Shown: positions 26,369 through 35,728 of the stretch, in pieces
How positions within the stretch are numbered: position 1 is the stretch's first letter
Layout of the letters: every line of letters begins with the position of its first letter
From: Competibacter sp963695105
GTDB taxonomy: Bacteria; Pseudomonadota; Gammaproteobacteria; Competibacterales; Competibacteraceae
NCBI GenBank assembly: GCA_963695105.1
Contig: CAVOGC010000034.1
Span: forward strand, 6,886 to 70,885
Direction: 5' to 3'
DNA: 64,000 nucleotides
Translations under genes and position numbers: made by a program
Notes under the pieces: model-generated
Told to the model about the DNA's origin: nothing
Databases searched by the model: none
The model's input: only the letters and a program-made list of their open reading frames with translations

Positions 26369-27217
26369 TCAAGCCGGCCAGCGCCCGACACTGGTCCGGC
26401 TCAGCCCGGCGGCGTCCCGGTGATCGCTCACTTCGACAAAGCCGCGTTTCCGTAACAGCGCCGGCACCGCCTCACCCTGATCGTAACCGTGCTCCAGCAG
26501 CAGCCAGCCGCCCGCCAGCAGGCAAGCGGGCGCTTGCGCGATGATCGACCGCAGGGCATCCAACCCGTCCTCGCCCGCCACCAGCGCCGCCGCCGGCTCG
26601 AAGCGCAAATCGCCCCGCCGCCAGTAAGCGTCGGCGGCGGCAACATAGGGCGGATTGGAGGCCATCAGATCGAAGCGCTCGCCGGCCAGCGGCGCGCACC
26701 AGTCGCCTTCGCGGAATTCGACGTTGGCGATGTTCAGCCGCCGGGCGTTGCGCCGGGCGACGACCAGGGTCGCCGGGCCGCTCTCGGTGGCGACGATGCG
26801 CGCCTGGGGCCGCTCCAACGCCAACGCCAGGGCAATCGCACCACTGCCGGCGCCGAGATCGGCAATCGCGAGCGGCCGGTCCGCCGGCAACCTTTCCAGC
26901 GCCAGCTCCACCAGCAATTCGGTCTCCGGGCGAGGAATCAGAGTGTCGGGCGTGACTTCCAGCTCCAGCGACCAGAACTCGCGCCGGCCAAGCAGGTAAG
27001 CGATCGGCTCTCCCGCGCGGCGCCGATCCAGCCAGGCGACGAAACGGGCCGTTCGTTCCGATTCCGGCACCCGCTCCGGCCAGGCATGAAGGTAGCTACG
27101 GGGCCGTTCCAGCGCCGCCGCCAGCAGCAATTCGGCGTCCAATCGCGGGGTCTCGCTGGTTTCGGCCAGCCGCTGGACGGCGGCGGCCAGCAATTCGCGG
27201 AGGCTGGCGGCACTCAC
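26369..27217 (-). CDS. prmC: Release-factor glutamine methyltransferase PrmC
   Basis: 282 residues. N-terminal helical release-factor-binding domain, SAM motif ADLGAGSGAIALALA, and the catalytic MASNPPYVAA. It methylates the Gln of the GGQ loop in RF1 and RF2. It lies downstream of prfA on the same strand, the usual hemA-prfA-prmC order. Confidence 0.95.
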   Translation of the reverse strand: MSAASLRELLAAAVQRLAETSETPRLDAELLLAAALERPRSYLHAWPERVPESERTARFVAWLDRRRAGEPIAYLLGRREFWSLELEVTPDTLIPRPETELLVELALERLPADRPLAIADLGAGSGAIALALALERPQARIVATESGPATLVVARRNARRLNIANVEFREGDWCAPLAGERFDLMASNPPYVAAADAYWRRGDLRFEPAAALVAGEDGLDALRSIIAQAPACLLAGGWLLLEHGYDQGEAVPALLRKRGFVEVSDHRDAAGLSRTSVGRWPA

Positions 27218-27296
27218 TCGACGGCAACCATGCGTTCCCCTGCCTCACCTGAGCACAAGAGAGGTCGGCACTGGGGAATATTTGGAGACCGCACAA

Positions 27297-27345
27297 AAAC
27301 TCCCCTCCCCCCGTGGAATAGGGGTCGGGGGTGAGGGTTGTTTTT
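27297..27345. repeat. GC-rich intergenic inverted repeat between prfA and prmC
   Basis: In the 166 bases between the two genes a C-rich stretch (27300-27316) faces a G-rich stretch (27321-27339) around GTGGAATA, followed by TTGTTTTT. It can fold as an imperfect stem and resembles the CCTCCCCC-GTAA-GGGGGAGG hairpin at 41301. Possibly a dispersed intergenic element or terminator; orientation relative to the T-run points rightward, against the operon. Confidence 0.35.
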
Positions 27346-27383
27346 CAACCGCTTGAATCCCCAGGGGCCGGACAAAATGTCTC

Positions 27384-28466
27384 TTACTCGGCCAGCGCCG
27401 CCAGCAGATCGGCCTGGTATTCGTTAATCAGCGGATCGATCACCGGGTCGAGATTCCCCGCCAGAACTTCGCCGAGCTTGTAGATCGTCAGGTTGATGCG
27501 ATGGTCGGTCACCCGCCCCTGCGGGAAGTTGTAGGTGCGGATACGCTCGGAACGGTCGCCGCTGCCAACCAGCAGCTTGCGGGTTTGCGCCTGGGCGCTG
27601 GTCTGTTTTTCCCGCTCCGCCGCCAGCAGCTTCGCCTGCAACAGGGACATCGCCCGCGAGCGGTTCTTGTGCTGGGAACGTTCGTCCTGACATTCGACCA
27701 CGATCCCGCTCGGCAGGTGAGTGATGCGGATGGCCGAATCGGTCTTGTTGACGTGCTGGCCGCCCGCCCCGGAAGAACGGTAGGTATCGATACGCAAATC
27801 GCTGGCGTTGATCTCGATCTGCTCGACCTCCGCCAGTTCCGGCAACACCGCGACGGTGGCGGCGGAGGTGTGGATGCGGCCCTGCGCCTCGGTCGCCGGC
27901 ACCCGCTGCACCCGGTGCGCGCCGGATTCGAACTTGAGCCGCGAATAGGCGCCCTGGCCGATGACGCGGCTGATCGCCTCCTTGTAGCCGCCGTGCTCGC
28001 CGGGACTCTCGCTGAGGGTTTCCAGCGCCCAGCCGCGCAGTTCGGCGTAGCGGGCGTACATGCGCAGCAAATCGCCGGCGAACAGCGCCGCCTCGTCACC
28101 GCCGGTGCCGGCGCGGATTTCCAGAAACACGTTGCCGGCGTCGTGCGGGTCGCGTGGCAGCAACAACAGTTGCAGCGCCCGCTCCTGCCCGGTGCGGCGC
28201 TCTTCCGCCTCCAGCAGTTCTTCCTGAGCCAGGGCGCGCAGTTCGGGGTCACCATCCCGACTCATCTCGCGGGCGCCATCCAAGTCGTCCAGAGTGCGGC
28301 GGTAGGCCAGAAACCCACTCGCCACCGGCCCCAGTTGGGCGTATTCCACCGACAGGGCGCGGAAACGGTCGTTGTCGCCGATGATCTCGGGATCGGCCAG
28401 CAGCACGCCGACCTCCTGATGGCGCTCCGTCAGTTGTTCCAGCTTGGCGAGCATGGAGGCGTTCAT
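27384..28466 (-). CDS. prfA: Peptide chain release factor 1
   Basis: 360 residues, full length. The GGQ loop SSGAGGQHVNKTDS and the tRNA-mimicry domains are intact, as is the GTGGDEAALFAGDL block. It recognises UAA and UAG and triggers peptide release. Its start overlaps the hemA stop as ATGA (28463-28466). Confidence 0.96.
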   Translation of the reverse strand: MNASMLAKLEQLTERHQEVGVLLADPEIIGDNDRFRALSVEYAQLGPVASGFLAYRRTLDDLDGAREMSRDGDPELRALAQEELLEAEERRTGQERALQLLLLPRDPHDAGNVFLEIRAGTGGDEAALFAGDLLRMYARYAELRGWALETLSESPGEHGGYKEAISRVIGQGAYSRLKFESGAHRVQRVPATEAQGRIHTSAATVAVLPELAEVEQIEINASDLRIDTYRSSGAGGQHVNKTDSAIRITHLPSGIVVECQDERSQHKNRSRAMSLLQAKLLAAEREKQTSAQAQTRKLLVGSGDRSERIRTYNFPQGRVTDHRINLTIYKLGEVLAGNLDPVIDPLINEYQADLLAALAE

Positions 28467-29731
28467 CGGCGCGGATCTCCGTCGCCCAGGCGATACAGGG
28501 TTTTGATCAGGTTCAGCATGGCGGCGTCGCCTTCGGCGGCGGCTTCGCGCAGACCGACGCAGGGCGCGTGAAGGAACTTGTTGGTTAGGGTGTGGGCCAA
28601 AACGTCGAGCACGGCGGCCGGGTCCTTGCCCCGGGCGAGCTGACGCCGGGCGCGGTCCATCGCCTCGTCGCGGGCGGCTTCGGCCTGCCGACGCAGGGCA
28701 AGGATGCTGGGGACACTGCCCTGGGCACGCAGCCAGGCCATGAAATGCTCGACCTGCGTGTCGATAATTTCCTCAGCCTGCTGAGCGGCGGCCTGGCGCG
28801 AGCGCAAGTTGTCCTGAATGATGTCCTTGAGGTCGTCCACCGTGTACAGATACACATCGTCCAGCTCGGCGACCGCCGGATCGATGTCGCGCGGCACGGC
28901 CAAATCTACCATAAACATCGGCCGATGGCGGCGCTGTTTCAGGCACTGGCGGACCAGCGCCGCCCCCAGCAGCGGATCGGGGCTGGCGGTGGACGCAATG
29001 ACGATATCGGCCTCGCCCAGGTGAGCGGGGATTTCGTCGAGGGCAATCGCGTAACCGGCGAAGGAAGCCGCCAGCGCGTGGGCTCGTTCCAAAGTACGGT
29101 TGGCCACGATCAGCCGCCCGACTCCACTCTCGTGCAGGTGGCGGGCGACCAGCTCGATGGTATCGCCGGCGCCGATCAGCAAGGCGGCGCAGCGGGGCAG
29201 GTCGGCGAAAATCTGCCGGGCCAGGCCGACCGCCGCGAACGCCACCGACACCGGACTGGCGCCGATGCGGGTATCGGTGCGTACCTGCTTGGCGACCGCG
29301 AAGGCATGCTGGAACAGACGCTCCAACCGGGCGCCGAGCGTGCCGGCGCTATTGGCGACCTGATAAGCGGCCTTGATCTGGCCCAGGATCTGCGGCTCTC
29401 CCAGCACCAGCGAATCCAGCCCGGAGGCGACCCGCAGGATGTGGCGCACCGCCCGCCGGTCGGCGTACCGGTATAGATAAGGCTGCAAATCGCCCGTGCG
29501 CAACATATGATAATCGCCCAGCCATTCCACCACCTGGCGACCATCCTCGTCCTTCAGGCCGCAGTAAACCTCGGTGCGGTTGCAGGTCGATAGAATCGCC
29601 GCTTCGCGAGCACCGCCGCAATCGAGCAGGTCCCGCAGGGCGGCTTGCAGCCGTTCGGGCGCGAACGCGACCCGCTCGCGGACGTTGACGGGAGCGGTTT
29701 GATGGTTGAGACCGAGAGCCAACAGCGGCAT
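28463..29731 (-). CDS. hemA: Glutamyl-tRNA reductase
   Basis: 422 residues from ATG 29731 (MPLLALGLNHQTAPVNVRER), which matches the family N-terminus; 16 further in-frame codons upstream have no support. The catalytic Cys is in ILSTCNRTEVYCGL, and the NADP-binding motif is LLIGAGDTIELVARHL. It makes glutamate-1-semialdehyde, the first committed step of tetrapyrrole synthesis. First gene of hemA-prfA-prmC; divergent from the TPR lipoprotein, with 221 bases between that hold the promoters. Confidence 0.94.
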   Translation of the reverse strand: MPLLALGLNHQTAPVNVRERVAFAPERLQAALRDLLDCGGAREAAILSTCNRTEVYCGLKDEDGRQVVEWLGDYHMLRTGDLQPYLYRYADRRAVRHILRVASGLDSLVLGEPQILGQIKAAYQVANSAGTLGARLERLFQHAFAVAKQVRTDTRIGASPVSVAFAAVGLARQIFADLPRCAALLIGAGDTIELVARHLHESGVGRLIVANRTLERAHALAASFAGYAIALDEIPAHLGEADIVIASTASPDPLLGAALVRQCLKQRRHRPMFMVDLAVPRDIDPAVAELDDVYLYTVDDLKDIIQDNLRSRQAAAQQAEEIIDTQVEHFMAWLRAQGSVPSILALRRQAEAARDEAMDRARRQLARGKDPAAVLDVLAHTLTNKFLHAPCVGLREAAAEGDAAMLNLIKTLYRLGDGDPRR

Positions 29732-29952
29732 GGATGCATCTGATCGGGCTAAAAAACGGTGGGATTCTGCGGGATACAATAGCCGAATGACAAGGTCATA
29801 GTGCTTTGATGGATTATCATGCGAACGGTTGCCCTCTCTAAAATTTCACGCACCGGCGTGCCGCGGCCTGGACGCCGGCGCTCCAGTCTTGCACCAACCC
29901 CGTTTCGGGCGGTTCTCCGACCGCCGAAACCGAATGATAGATATACCCGGCG

Positions 29953-31662
29953 ATGAATAGATTTCTTTTGAAGGTGTTGGGCTTGAGCGGCCTGCTGTTG
30001 GGCGGCTGCGCGACGGTGGTGGACGCGCAGGCTCCCGCCGCTCCGGAATACTCGATCCGACCGGTGCTGCAACCCAGCCCCCGCGCCGAACTGATGTATC
30101 AGGTGCTGCTGGCGGAGCTGGCGGGCAAGCGCGACCGCCTCGACGTGGCGCTAATCAACTACCGCCAGGCCGCGACCGCCAGCGACGATCCCCAAGTGGC
30201 CGAACGGGCGGCAATGCTGGCGCTGATCATGAAAGACCATGCCGCCGCCCTGGATCTGGCGCGGCGCTGGCAGGCGCTCGACCCCGCCAGCGAACAGGCT
30301 CAACAGGCGCTGGCGCTGGCGCTGCTGCGCAACGGACGCGAGGACGAAGCCACGGTTCCGCTGAACGCGATTCGCAAGGCCGCCCGCGCCAAGGACAAGC
30401 AGCAGGGCTTCGCCACCGTGGCTTCGCTGTTGAGCCAAATGGACGACAAGCAGGCGGCGCTGCGGGTGATGCGGCAGCTCCGCGACCAATACCCGCGCGA
30501 AGCCTTCGCCCAATACTACCACGCGATGCTGGCGGCGGTGGCCGGCGAGCGGGAACAGGCGCTGGCCAGCCTGAAGGAGGCGCTGGCCCGCGACCCCAAG
30601 CTGGCCTCCGCCCACCTGCTGCGCACCCGCATTCTGCTGGATCAGGGTGAAAGGGATGCGGCGCTGGCCGGGCTCGCCAAAGCGGTGGCCGCCATGCCGC
30701 GCGACCGCAACTTGCGGATGGATTATGCCCGGCTGCTGGTCGATGCCGGCCAGTTGAAAAAGGCCCGCCGCGAGTTTGCCATCCTGCTCAACCAGAATCC
30801 CAAGGACACCGACTCGTTATACGCCCTCGGCGTGCTGGCGGTCGAGACCCGCCAGTTCGACTTGGCCGAAGGCTATTTTCTCGATTTGATCAAACGCAAT
30901 ACCCGCCTGGCCGACGCCTACTTCGAACTGGGTCGGATCGAGGAACAGCGCGGCGATTACGCCAAGGCCAACGAGTGGTACGAACGGGTGACCAGCGAGG
31001 ATCGCTATCTGACCGCCCAAATGCGGATGGGCGTGGTCCTGGCCAAGGCCGGCGATACCACCGCGGTCAACCAGCATTTCAACACACTGCGCCGCAACGA
31101 CCCGAAAAACAGCATCAATCTATATCTGGCCGAAGCCGAAGCGCTGCGCGAAGGGGAGCGCTATCAAGAAGCGTTCGACACACTGGATCGGGCGCTGGCC
31201 CTGCACGCCAACGATAAGGAACTGCTGTATGCCCGGGCGCTGATAGCCGAACGACTCGACCGCCTGGACGTGCTGGAACGGGACCTGCGCGCCATTCTCG
31301 CCAGCGACCCCAAAAACGGCCAGGCGCTCAACGCGCTCGGCTACACCCTGGCGGATCGCACCGACCGTCACCAGGAAGCGCTGGGCTATATCGAGCAGGC
31401 GCTGGTATTGTTGCCCGACGATGCCGCCGTGCTCGACAGCATGGGCTGGGTGCAGTACCGGCTGGGCGATAACGCCAAGGCCTTGCAGTACTTGCGACAG
31501 GCTTACCAAAAGAATCCGGATGCGGAAATCGCCGCGCACCTCAGCGAAGTGCTGTGGGCCAGCGGCCAGCGCGAGGAAGCGAAGAAAATCTGGCGGGAAG
31601 CATTGACCAAAACGCCGGACAGCCCCCATCTGCGCAAACTGCAAGAGCGGTTGGGCTGGTGA
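29953..31662 (+). CDS. TPR-repeat lipoprotein
   Basis: 569 residues. Lipoprotein signal MNRFLLKVLGLSGLLLGGC with the lipidated Cys at 19. The rest is about a dozen tetratricopeptide repeats, clearest at the C-terminus (ALNALGYTLADRTDRHQEAL and SMGWVQYRLGDNAKALQYLR). A TPR protein upstream of lolB is conserved in many gammaproteobacteria; a role in the outer-membrane lipoprotein or envelope pathway is inferred from this. Its stop overlaps the lolB start by GTGA. Confidence 0.9.
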   Translation: MNRFLLKVLGLSGLLLGGCATVVDAQAPAAPEYSIRPVLQPSPRAELMYQVLLAELAGKRDRLDVALINYRQAATASDDPQVAERAAMLALIMKDHAAALDLARRWQALDPASEQAQQALALALLRNGREDEATVPLNAIRKAARAKDKQQGFATVASLLSQMDDKQAALRVMRQLRDQYPREAFAQYYHAMLAAVAGEREQALASLKEALARDPKLASAHLLRTRILLDQGERDAALAGLAKAVAAMPRDRNLRMDYARLLVDAGQLKKARREFAILLNQNPKDTDSLYALGVLAVETRQFDLAEGYFLDLIKRNTRLADAYFELGRIEEQRGDYAKANEWYERVTSEDRYLTAQMRMGVVLAKAGDTTAVNQHFNTLRRNDPKNSINLYLAEAEALREGERYQEAFDTLDRALALHANDKELLYARALIAERLDRLDVLERDLRAILASDPKNGQALNALGYTLADRTDRHQEALGYIEQALVLLPDDAAVLDSMGWVQYRLGDNAKALQYLRQAYQKNPDAEIAAHLSEVLWASGQREEAKKIWREALTKTPDSPHLRKLQERLGW

Positions 31663-32297
31663 AAGCGCCGCGGATGCCGCGTGGGTCCCGCTGGCGTGCG
31701 CCACCACTCCGGCTCGCGGTCCTGATGGCGCTGCTGGTCGTCCTGTCCGGCTGCGCGGTGGCGCCACCTTCCCCATCGACCGCACCAGATGCCTGGGCCG
31801 CCCGCCAGTCCACCCTGACCCGATTGACACAGTGGCAAGCCGACGGGCGCATCGGCGTGGTCAACGGCCAGGACGGCTGGCACGCCAGTTTCCAGTGGGC
31901 GCAGCGGGATTCCGATTACCGCATCGACATCATCGGCCCGCTCGGCCAGGGGCGGGTCGCGATCCAGGGCGATGGACGCGAGGTTAGCGTCCAGACCCAG
32001 GACGGCCAGCAATGGACCGCGCCCGACCCCGACATCCTGCTGGAGCAGACCCTCGGCATGCGCCTGCCGGTGACCGGCCTGCGCTACTGGGTGCGCGGCC
32101 TGCCGGCGCCGGGTCCGACCTCCCTCCTGCAAACCGACGCCACGGGCCGGCTGGCCCGGCTGGAACAGGATGGCTGGGTGATCGAGTATCCGCTCTACGC
32201 CCCGACCTCCGTTCTCAACCTCGACCTGCCCGAACGCATCGTCGCCCGGCGGCAGGACATGAACATTAAGCTCATCATCGAGCAGTGGACCCTGTAA
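31659..32297 (+). CDS. lolB: Outer-membrane lipoprotein receptor LolB
   Basis: 212 residues from GTG 31659, which overlaps the TPR stop (GTGA) and leads into a lipoprotein signal ending LVVLSGC. The body has the LolB features WQADGRIGVVNGQDGWHASF and YRIDIIGPLGQGRVAIQGDG. LolB accepts lipoproteins from LolA and inserts them into the outer membrane. The 3' end overlaps ispE by 13 bases, the widely conserved lolB-ispE arrangement. Confidence 0.92.
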   Translation: MKAPRMPRGSRWRAPPLRLAVLMALLVVLSGCAVAPPSPSTAPDAWAARQSTLTRLTQWQADGRIGVVNGQDGWHASFQWAQRDSDYRIDIIGPLGQGRVAIQGDGREVSVQTQDGQQWTAPDPDILLEQTLGMRLPVTGLRYWVRGLPAPGPTSLLQTDATGRLARLEQDGWVIEYPLYAPTSVLNLDLPERIVARRQDMNIKLIIEQWTL

Positions 32298-33157
32298 ACC
32301 CCGATCTCACCGCCTGGCCGGCTCCGGCCAAGCTCAACCGCATGCTGCGCATCGTCGGCCGGCGCGCGGATGGCTACCATCTGCTGCAAACGGTGTTTCA
32401 GTTTCTGGAGCACTGCGACCGGCTGTGGTTCGAGCCGCGCGACGATGGCACGATCACACGCGAAGGCGAGGTCGTCGGCGTGCCGCCGGAGGTCGATCTG
32501 ACGGTGCGCGCCGGCCGCCTGCTGCAACAGGCGACCGGCGTCGGTTTGGGCGCGCTCATCCGCATCGACAAGCGCTTGCCCATGGGCGGCGGTCTGGGTG
32601 GCGGCAGCTCCGACGCCGCCACCACGCTGGTCGCGCTCAACCACTACTGGCGGACCGGGCTGGCCCTGGCGGAACTGGCCGAACTTGGACTGAGTCTGGG
32701 CGCCGACGTGCCGGTGTTCGTGCATGGCCGGGCGGCTTGGGCGGAAGGCGTTGGCGAACGGCTGACGCCGCTGGATCTGGACCAACCCTGGTTCGTGGTG
32801 CTGGTTCCGGCCTGTCAGGTCGCCACGGGCGCGGTGTTCGGCGATCCGGAATTGACAAGAAACTCATCGCTGATCACAATAACCGACTTCATGATGGGTG
32901 CTGACGGCAACGATTGCGCGGCGCTGGTTTACCGCCGCTACCCGGAAGTCGCCGCCGCCGCCGCCTGGCTGGCGCGGCACGGGCCGACACGCTTGACCGG
33001 CACCGGCGCATGCGTATTCGCCGCCTTCCCGAGCGCCGGCCACGCCCGGCGCGTGCTGGACCGGCTGCCGCCGGGTTGGAAGGGGTTCGTTGCCCGTGGC
33101 CGCAACCGTTCGCCACTGCACGAACGCCTGACGCGGGAGCGCGCCGCGCCCGCCTGA
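32285..33157 (+). CDS. ispE: 4-diphosphocytidyl-2-C-methyl-D-erythritol kinase
   Basis: 290 residues of the GHMP kinase superfamily. The substrate motif APAKLNRMLRIVGRRADGYH is at the N-terminus and the ATP-binding glycine loop LPMGGGLGGGSSDAAT is central. It phosphorylates CDP-ME in the MEP isoprenoid pathway. It is followed by tRNA-Gln and prs, the usual gammaproteobacterial order. Confidence 0.95.
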   Translation: MDPVNPDLTAWPAPAKLNRMLRIVGRRADGYHLLQTVFQFLEHCDRLWFEPRDDGTITREGEVVGVPPEVDLTVRAGRLLQQATGVGLGALIRIDKRLPMGGGLGGGSSDAATTLVALNHYWRTGLALAELAELGLSLGADVPVFVHGRAAWAEGVGERLTPLDLDQPWFVVLVPACQVATGAVFGDPELTRNSSLITITDFMMGADGNDCAALVYRRYPEVAAAAAWLARHGPTRLTGTGACVFAAFPSAGHARRVLDRLPPGWKGFVARGRNRSPLHERLTRERAAPA

Positions 33158-33173
33158 AGCGCCTTCGATTTCT

Positions 33174-33248
33174 TGGGCCGTCGCCAAGCGGTAAGGCACC
33201 GGATTTTGGATCCGGCATTCCCAGGTTCGAATCCTGGCGGCCCAGCCA
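33174..33248 (+). tRNA. tRNA-Gln (anticodon TTG)
   Basis: 75 bases including an encoded CCA. The acceptor stem TGGGCCG pairs with CGGCCCA, followed by discriminator G and CCA. The anticodon arm CCGGA-TTTTGGA-TCCGG places TTG in the loop, and the T arm carries GGTTCGAATCC. Position between ispE and prs is conserved in gammaproteobacteria. Confidence 0.97.
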
Positions 33249-33282
33249 TCTTTCATAGAGACCGACAACGGGGGATTGTGTC

Positions 33283-34230
33283 GTGTACGAAGGTCGAATG
33301 ATGGTATTCGCCGGCAACGCCCACCCGCAACTGACCCGCGATATCGTCAACCATCTCCAACTACCCCTCGGTCAAGTGATCGTCGACCGTTTCAGCGACG
33401 GCGAGGTCATGATCGAACTGATGGAGAATGTACGCGGCAAGGATGTCTTCATCGTCCAGCCCACCTGCTACCCCACCAACGACAACATCATGGAACTGCT
33501 GGTGATGGCCGACGCCCTGCGGCGTTCCTCGGCGGTGCGGGTCACGGCGGTCATCCCCTATTTCGGCTACTCGCGGCAGGACCGCCGCCCGCGCTCGGCG
33601 CGGGTGCCGATTTCCGCCAAGGTGGTCGCCAACATGATCACCAGCGTCGGCGTGGACCGGGTGCTAACCGTGGACCTGCACGCCGACCAGATTCAGGGCT
33701 TTTTCGACATCCCGGTGGACAACATCTACGCCACGCCGATCGTGTTGAGCGACATCCGCGCGCAGAACCTCGGCGACCTGATGGTGGTGTCGCCGGACGT
33801 GGGCGGCGTGGTGCGCGCCCGCGCCCTGGCCAAGCGCCTGGACGACTCGGAACTGGCGATTATCGACAAACGCCGGCCGGCGCCCAATCAGGCCCAGGTG
33901 ATGCATGTGATCGGCGATGTGGAGGGACAGCACTGCATCGTGGTCGACGACATGGTGGATACCGCCGGCACGCTGTGCCAGGCCGCCCGGGCGTTGAAGG
34001 AATGGGGCGCCGCCTCGGTGCGCGCCTACTGCACCCACGCCGTGCTGTCCGGCCCCGCGGTCGATAATCTGCGCGGTTCGGCGCTGGATGAACTGGTGGT
34101 CACCGATACCATCCCGCTGCGCCCCGCGGCGGTCGCCTGTCCGAATATCCGCCAGATCGGCGTGGCCGGCCTGCTGGCCGAAACCATGCGCCGCATCCAC
34201 CTTGAGGAATCAGTCAGCTCGCTGTTTTAA
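33283..34230 (+). CDS. prs: Ribose-phosphate pyrophosphokinase
   Basis: 315 residues from GTG 33283 with a G-rich ribosome site about 10 bases upstream; ATG 33298 or 33301 (MVFAGNAHPQL) would match E. coli Prs better. It has VDLHADQIQGFFDIPVDN, which contributes the active site, and the PRPP loop IVVDDMVDTAGT. It makes PRPP from ribose-5-phosphate and ATP. 34 bases after tRNA-Gln, so probably one transcript with it. Confidence 0.95.
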   Translation: MYEGRMMVFAGNAHPQLTRDIVNHLQLPLGQVIVDRFSDGEVMIELMENVRGKDVFIVQPTCYPTNDNIMELLVMADALRRSSAVRVTAVIPYFGYSRQDRRPRSARVPISAKVVANMITSVGVDRVLTVDLHADQIQGFFDIPVDNIYATPIVLSDIRAQNLGDLMVVSPDVGGVVRARALAKRLDDSELAIIDKRRPAPNQAQVMHVIGDVEGQHCIVVDDMVDTAGTLCQAARALKEWGAASVRAYCTHAVLSGPAVDNLRGSALDELVVTDTIPLRPAAVACPNIRQIGVAGLLAETMRRIHLEESVSSLF

Positions 34231-34239
34231 GCGCCTTCC

Positions 34240-34258
34240 CCGCCCACCGAACGGGCGG
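34240..34258 (+). terminator. Possible hairpin between prs and rplY
   Basis: CCGCCC (34240-34245) pairs with GGGCGG (34253-34258) around a 7-base loop. There is no T-run after the stem, so an intrinsic terminator is doubtful; it may be an attenuator or chance. Confidence 0.25.
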
Positions 34259-34322
34259 TCAATCCAAGCGGTGCGCCTGGTCGCGGGTGCGCCGTGTTTT
34301 TTTACGACTGGAGCACAATCCG

Positions 34323-34961
34323 ATGAGTACCACGTTCGAACTGAAAGCCGATCCGCGCGACAAATTGGGCAAAGGTGCGAGCCGCCGCCTGCGTCGCGCC
34401 GGTAAGGTGCCGGCCATTTTGTACGGCGGTGGGCAAGATCCGGTGCCACTGCTGCTGGATCAACTGGACCTGATGAATCATTTCAAGAACGAGGCGATCT
34501 ATTCGCACGTACTGACCCTGAATTTGGGCGATCGCACCGAGCAGGCCGTGCTGCGCGACATTCAGCGCCACCCCTTCAAGCCGACGTTCCTGCACCTGGA
34601 TTTTCTTCGGGTGATCGCCGACCGCAAGTTGCGCGCGCATGTGCCGCTGCATTTCACCAACGAAACCACCTCGCGCGGCGTCAAGCTGCAGGGTGGGATG
34701 GTCAGCCGCGCGCTGATCGAAATTGAAATCGAATGCCTGCCCAGGGACCTGCCGGAATTCATTGAAATCGACTTGGCCAACATGGAGCTGGGCGACAGCG
34801 TCCGTCTGTCCGAGATCAAACTGCCAGCCGAGGTGACGTTGACCAGCCATATCGACCCAGGCTCGGAGTCGGACGTACTCGTGGTCAGTATTCACCACGC
34901 TCATAGTGGCGGTGAAGAAGGAGAAGAAGAAGCCACTGACGGCGAACCGGCGGCCGACTGA
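34323..34961 (+). CDS. rplY: Ribosomal protein bL25 (long, CTC form)
   Basis: 212 residues from ATG 34323 (GGAG 7 bases upstream). N-terminal 5S rRNA-binding domain (FELKADPRDKLGKGASRRLR) and C-terminal TL5/CTC beta domain, ending in an acidic tail (GGEEGEEEATDGEPAAD). Binds 5S rRNA in the 50S subunit. Followed by pth at 33 bases, the common rplY-pth pair. Confidence 0.95.
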   Translation: MSTTFELKADPRDKLGKGASRRLRRAGKVPAILYGGGQDPVPLLLDQLDLMNHFKNEAIYSHVLTLNLGDRTEQAVLRDIQRHPFKPTFLHLDFLRVIADRKLRAHVPLHFTNETTSRGVKLQGGMVSRALIEIEIECLPRDLPEFIEIDLANMELGDSVRLSEIKLPAEVTLTSHIDPGSESDVLVVSIHHAHSGGEEGEEEATDGEPAAD

Positions 34962-34994
34962 GGCCGGCTCCAACTTCCCCAGGCAGGCGAGATC

Positions 34995-35633
34995 ATGTCG
35001 GAACCGGCGCCGGCGCCGCAACTGCTGGTGGGGCTGGGCAACCCCGGCCCCCAGTACGCCGGCACCCGTCATAACGCCGGCTTCTGGCTGGCGGACGAAT
35101 TGGCCCGCCAGCACGGCGGCCAGTTCCGCCCCGACGCGAAATACCACGGCGAGACCTGCCGGATCGCACTGGCCGGCCAGGATCTGTGGCTGCTGAAGCC
35201 GATGACCTTCATGAACCGCAGCGGGCAGGCGGCCGCGGCGCTGGCGCGCTTTCATCGAATTCCACCGGCGGCGATCCTGGTCGCGCATGATGATCTGGAC
35301 CTGCCGCCAGGCACGGTGCGGTTGAAACAGGCCGGCGGACATGGCGGCCACAACGGCCTGCGCGATTTGATCGCCCATCTGGGCGGTAACGATTTTGCGC
35401 GGGTGCGGCTGGGCATCGGCCATCCCGGCGATAGTCGCGAGGTGCTCGATTATGTGCTGCGCCGCCCCCCACACGTCGAGCAGACGCTGATCGAGCAGGC
35501 CATCCTCGATGCGCTGCGCGAGCTGCCGCGCATCCTGGCCGGCCAGTGGCAAAGGGCCGTGCAAGCCCTGCACGGACGGCGGATCGAACCGCTCCCCTCC
35601 CCCGCTCCGGCTGGCCCCGCCGCGAAACCGTAA
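34995..35633 (+). CDS. pth: Peptidyl-tRNA hydrolase
   Basis: 212 residues. The motif LLVGLGNPGPQYAGTRHNAG contains the catalytic His, followed by KPMTFMNRSGQAAAALARF and VAHDDLDLPPGTVRLKQAGG. It recycles peptidyl-tRNAs that drop off the ribosome. The C-terminus is extended and proline-rich compared with E. coli. Confidence 0.95.
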   Translation: MSEPAPAPQLLVGLGNPGPQYAGTRHNAGFWLADELARQHGGQFRPDAKYHGETCRIALAGQDLWLLKPMTFMNRSGQAAAALARFHRIPPAAILVAHDDLDLPPGTVRLKQAGGHGGHNGLRDLIAHLGGNDFARVRLGIGHPGDSREVLDYVLRRPPHVEQTLIEQAILDALRELPRILAGQWQRAVQALHGRRIEPLPSPAPAGPAAKP

Positions 35634-35728
35634 AACCAAAACCGCGCGCCGACTCCGGCGGCGCGGGATTGCGGTTGTCGCTGAAGTCGCGAACCCGCTT
35701 TCCCGGCTCGACGCCCCACTGAACCCGA